DNA of 64,000 bases, taken from assembly GCF_900116105.1 (NCBI RefSeq), contig NZ_FPAC01000002.1, positions 248,001-312,000 of the forward strand, in the 5' to 3' direction. Positions 62,864 through 64,000 of this stretch are shown one piece after another. The translations under genes were made by a program, and so were the position numbers. Numbering within the stretch: position 1 is the stretch's first letter; every line of letters begins with the position of its first letter. The notes below the pieces were generated by a model. The model was not told the origin of the DNA. It did no database searches and saw nothing but the letters and a program-made list of their open reading frames with translations. The DNA comes from Paenibacillus sp. 453mf. Its GTDB lineage: Bacteria; Bacillota; Bacilli; Paenibacillales; Paenibacillaceae.

Positions 62864-62907
62864 TGTAACTATGGTGATTACAACTTGTAATCATTATAGT
62901 TACAAGT
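62864..62907. promoter_or_regulatory. Tandem GTAA-type palindromes
   Basis: TGTAACTATGGTGATTACA (62864-62882) and ACTTGTAATCATTATAGTTACAAGT (62883-62907; perfect ACTTGTAA/TTACAAGT arms, revealed by reading both strands) are adjacent. They lie upstream of the YwnB-like gene (-) and the ChrA gene (+), so a regulator of the HxlR, MarR or Rrf2 kind probably binds here. Confidence 0.6.
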
Positions 62908-63075
62908 CTAAGGTGTTGTCAACAACAGCAATAATTTTAATTTAACATTGCCCTAACACTTCACTGCTATAATTTCTACGGTTTGCTTAGAACCTAGATG
63001 AATTAGAGATTGCCGAAGCTGTACATCTTTGTAGGCATAGATTAGATCATTAAGGAGGAGATTCATATATCTAAC

Positions 63076-64000
63076 ATGGGAACACGGCTATGGGAGGTAT
63101 TTACAACTGCACTGAAGCTCGGACTCACCTCATTTGGAGGACCGGTTGCCCACCTCGGTTACTTTCACAATGAATATGTAATGCGGCGAAAATGGATTGA
63201 TGAACGTACCTATGCAGATCTGGTTGCGTTAAGTCACTTCCTGCCGGGCCCGGCGAGCAGCCAGGTCGGAATGGGTGTAGGTATGATGAGGGCAGGCGTG
63301 CTTGGAGGGATCATTGCCTGGCTTGGGTTTACGCTGCCTTCTGTACTAGCCTTGTTTATTGCGGCTTCATTATTACAGCAGTCAGGCATCGTTGAAATCG
63401 GCTGGATGCATGGACTTAAGATCGTTGCTGTCGCTATTGTGGCACATGCCGTCTGGAGTATGGGAAAGAACCTTGCACCAGACCGGAGCCGAATGACCAT
63501 TGCGGCTCTTGCATGTGTCCTGGTCGTAATATGGCCATCTGCGATTACACAGGTCTCGCTCATCATTGCAGCAGGCCTCGCAGGCGTCTATCTGTTTCGA
63601 GGGAAGCAGGAGAGCACCCCATCAGCGGAGAAGGCGCCGATACAGAAGGGATTGGGCATCTTCTGTCTTGTTCTGTTCTTTCTGCTTCTTTTCGGCTTGC
63701 CACTGCTGAGTGAAATTTCCGGTTCTGCCTGGATTGCTTATTTTGACAGCTTCTACCGGGCGGGAGCTCTCGTCTTCGGCGGGGGGCATGTCGTTCTGCC
63801 CATGCTGGAGAGGGAACTCGTCCCGCAAGGATTGATTGATGCAGATGCCTTCCTGGCTGGTTATGGCCTGACACAGGCGGTACCGGGTCCGCTCTTTACG
63901 TTTGCTTCTTATCTGGGAACAATAATGGAGGGAGCGCTCGGAGCTGTAATTTTCACCGTAGCGATATTTCTCCCAGGTGCCCTGCTGATCATAGGGGCGA
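63076..64000 (+). CDS. chrA: Chromate transporter ChrA (cut by window end)
   Basis: At least 308 residues; the frame runs off the right edge. The N-terminal half has the ChrA signature FGGPVAHLGYFH, then RKWIDERTYADLVALSHFLP and GPASSQVGMGVG, with several membrane helices. The second half begins with FRGKQESTPS and repeats the motif as YRAGALVFGGGHVVLPMLER, followed by GYGLTQAVPGPLFTFASYLG. This is the two-domain ChrA form. ATG at 63076; the best ribosome site AAGGAGG is about 17 bases upstream, an unusually long spacing. It exports chromate or imports an anion such as sulfate. Confidence 0.82.
   Translation, partial: MGTRLWEVFTTALKLGLTSFGGPVAHLGYFHNEYVMRRKWIDERTYADLVALSHFLPGPASSQVGMGVGMMRAGVLGGIIAWLGFTLPSVLALFIAASLLQQSGIVEIGWMHGLKIVAVAIVAHAVWSMGKNLAPDRSRMTIAALACVLVVIWPSAITQVSLIIAAGLAGVYLFRGKQESTPSAEKAPIQKGLGIFCLVLFFLLLFGLPLLSEISGSAWIAYFDSFYRAGALVFGGGHVVLPMLERELVPQGLIDADAFLAGYGLTQAVPGPLFTFASYLGTIMEGALGAVIFTVAIFLPGALLIIGA

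Noticed and set aside
1-64000. CRISPR arrays, tRNA or rRNA genes
   Set aside because: No regularly spaced repeats, cloverleaf-type sequences or rRNA-like stretches were recognised on either strand.

Overview
The window looks like a chromosomal segment of a Paenibacillus-type Firmicute. This is inferred from strong AGGAGG-type ribosome sites, many intrinsic terminators, oligosaccharide ABC systems paired with YesM/YesN-type regulators, GH127 and GH32 sugar enzymes, and the mix of Bacillus-like families (YitT, DUF421, YumC-type reductase). No rRNA, tRNA, CRISPR array or intact phage was seen.

Layout. 0-3.4 kb: a multidrug/Na+-type ABC exporter (partial ATPase, ATPase, ABC-2 permease) and a small multidrug export protein. 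3.6-12.9 kb: a visibly AT-rich accessory stretch. It holds two micro-ORFs, a frameshifted PHP-ATPase (TrlF-like, possible defence gene), a decayed IS3-family element, an unknown secreted protein with a small membrane partner behind a short leader ORF, a truncated IS1182-type transposase fused to an MFS remnant, a zinc alcohol dehydrogenase and a LysR remnant. 12.9-17.1 kb: a complete sucrose operon (LacI-type repressor, sucrose-6-phosphate hydrolase, PTS EIIBC) with two near-identical operators flanking a promoter. 17.1-25.1 kb: a DUF421 protein, an orphan solute-binding lipoprotein with an AraC-type membrane regulator, a secreted phosphatase-fold protein with a jacalin-like tail, and an FMN reductase.

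25.4-31.8 kb: a two-component system divergent from a VTC polyphosphate polymerase, a DUF4956 membrane protein and a Cthe_2159-type beta-helix lipoprotein, with TGTAAA repeats between them. 32.3-35.5 kb: a large secreted glycerophosphodiesterase preceded by TTTACA-type repeats, which gives this part a possible phosphate theme. 35.5-43.3 kb: a FetAB-type exporter, macro-domain protein, DUF456 protein, amino-acid permease, YitT protein, DUF6953-like protein and an ECF sigma/DUF4179 pair. 43.4-48.4 kb: an AraC regulator divergent from a GH127 arabinofuranosidase, then several gene remnants and a methyltransferase. 48.4-57 kb: a ferredoxin-NADP reductase with a Fur-like box, then a YesM/YesN two-component system divergent from an LplB/LplC/LplA-like sugar ABC transporter. 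57-64 kb: an arsB remnant, an acetate symporter pair (DUF485/ActP) with a cre-like site, an SDR oxidoreductase, Lrp and Rrf2 regulators, an NAD(P)-binding protein and the start of a ChrA chromate transporter cut by the window edge.

The best candidates for unusual biology are the degenerate PHP-ATPase with its micro-ORFs, the leader-ORF/secreted-protein/membrane-protein unit at 8.3-9.9 kb, and the polyphosphate-polymerase/beta-helix cluster. None is proven from sequence alone.
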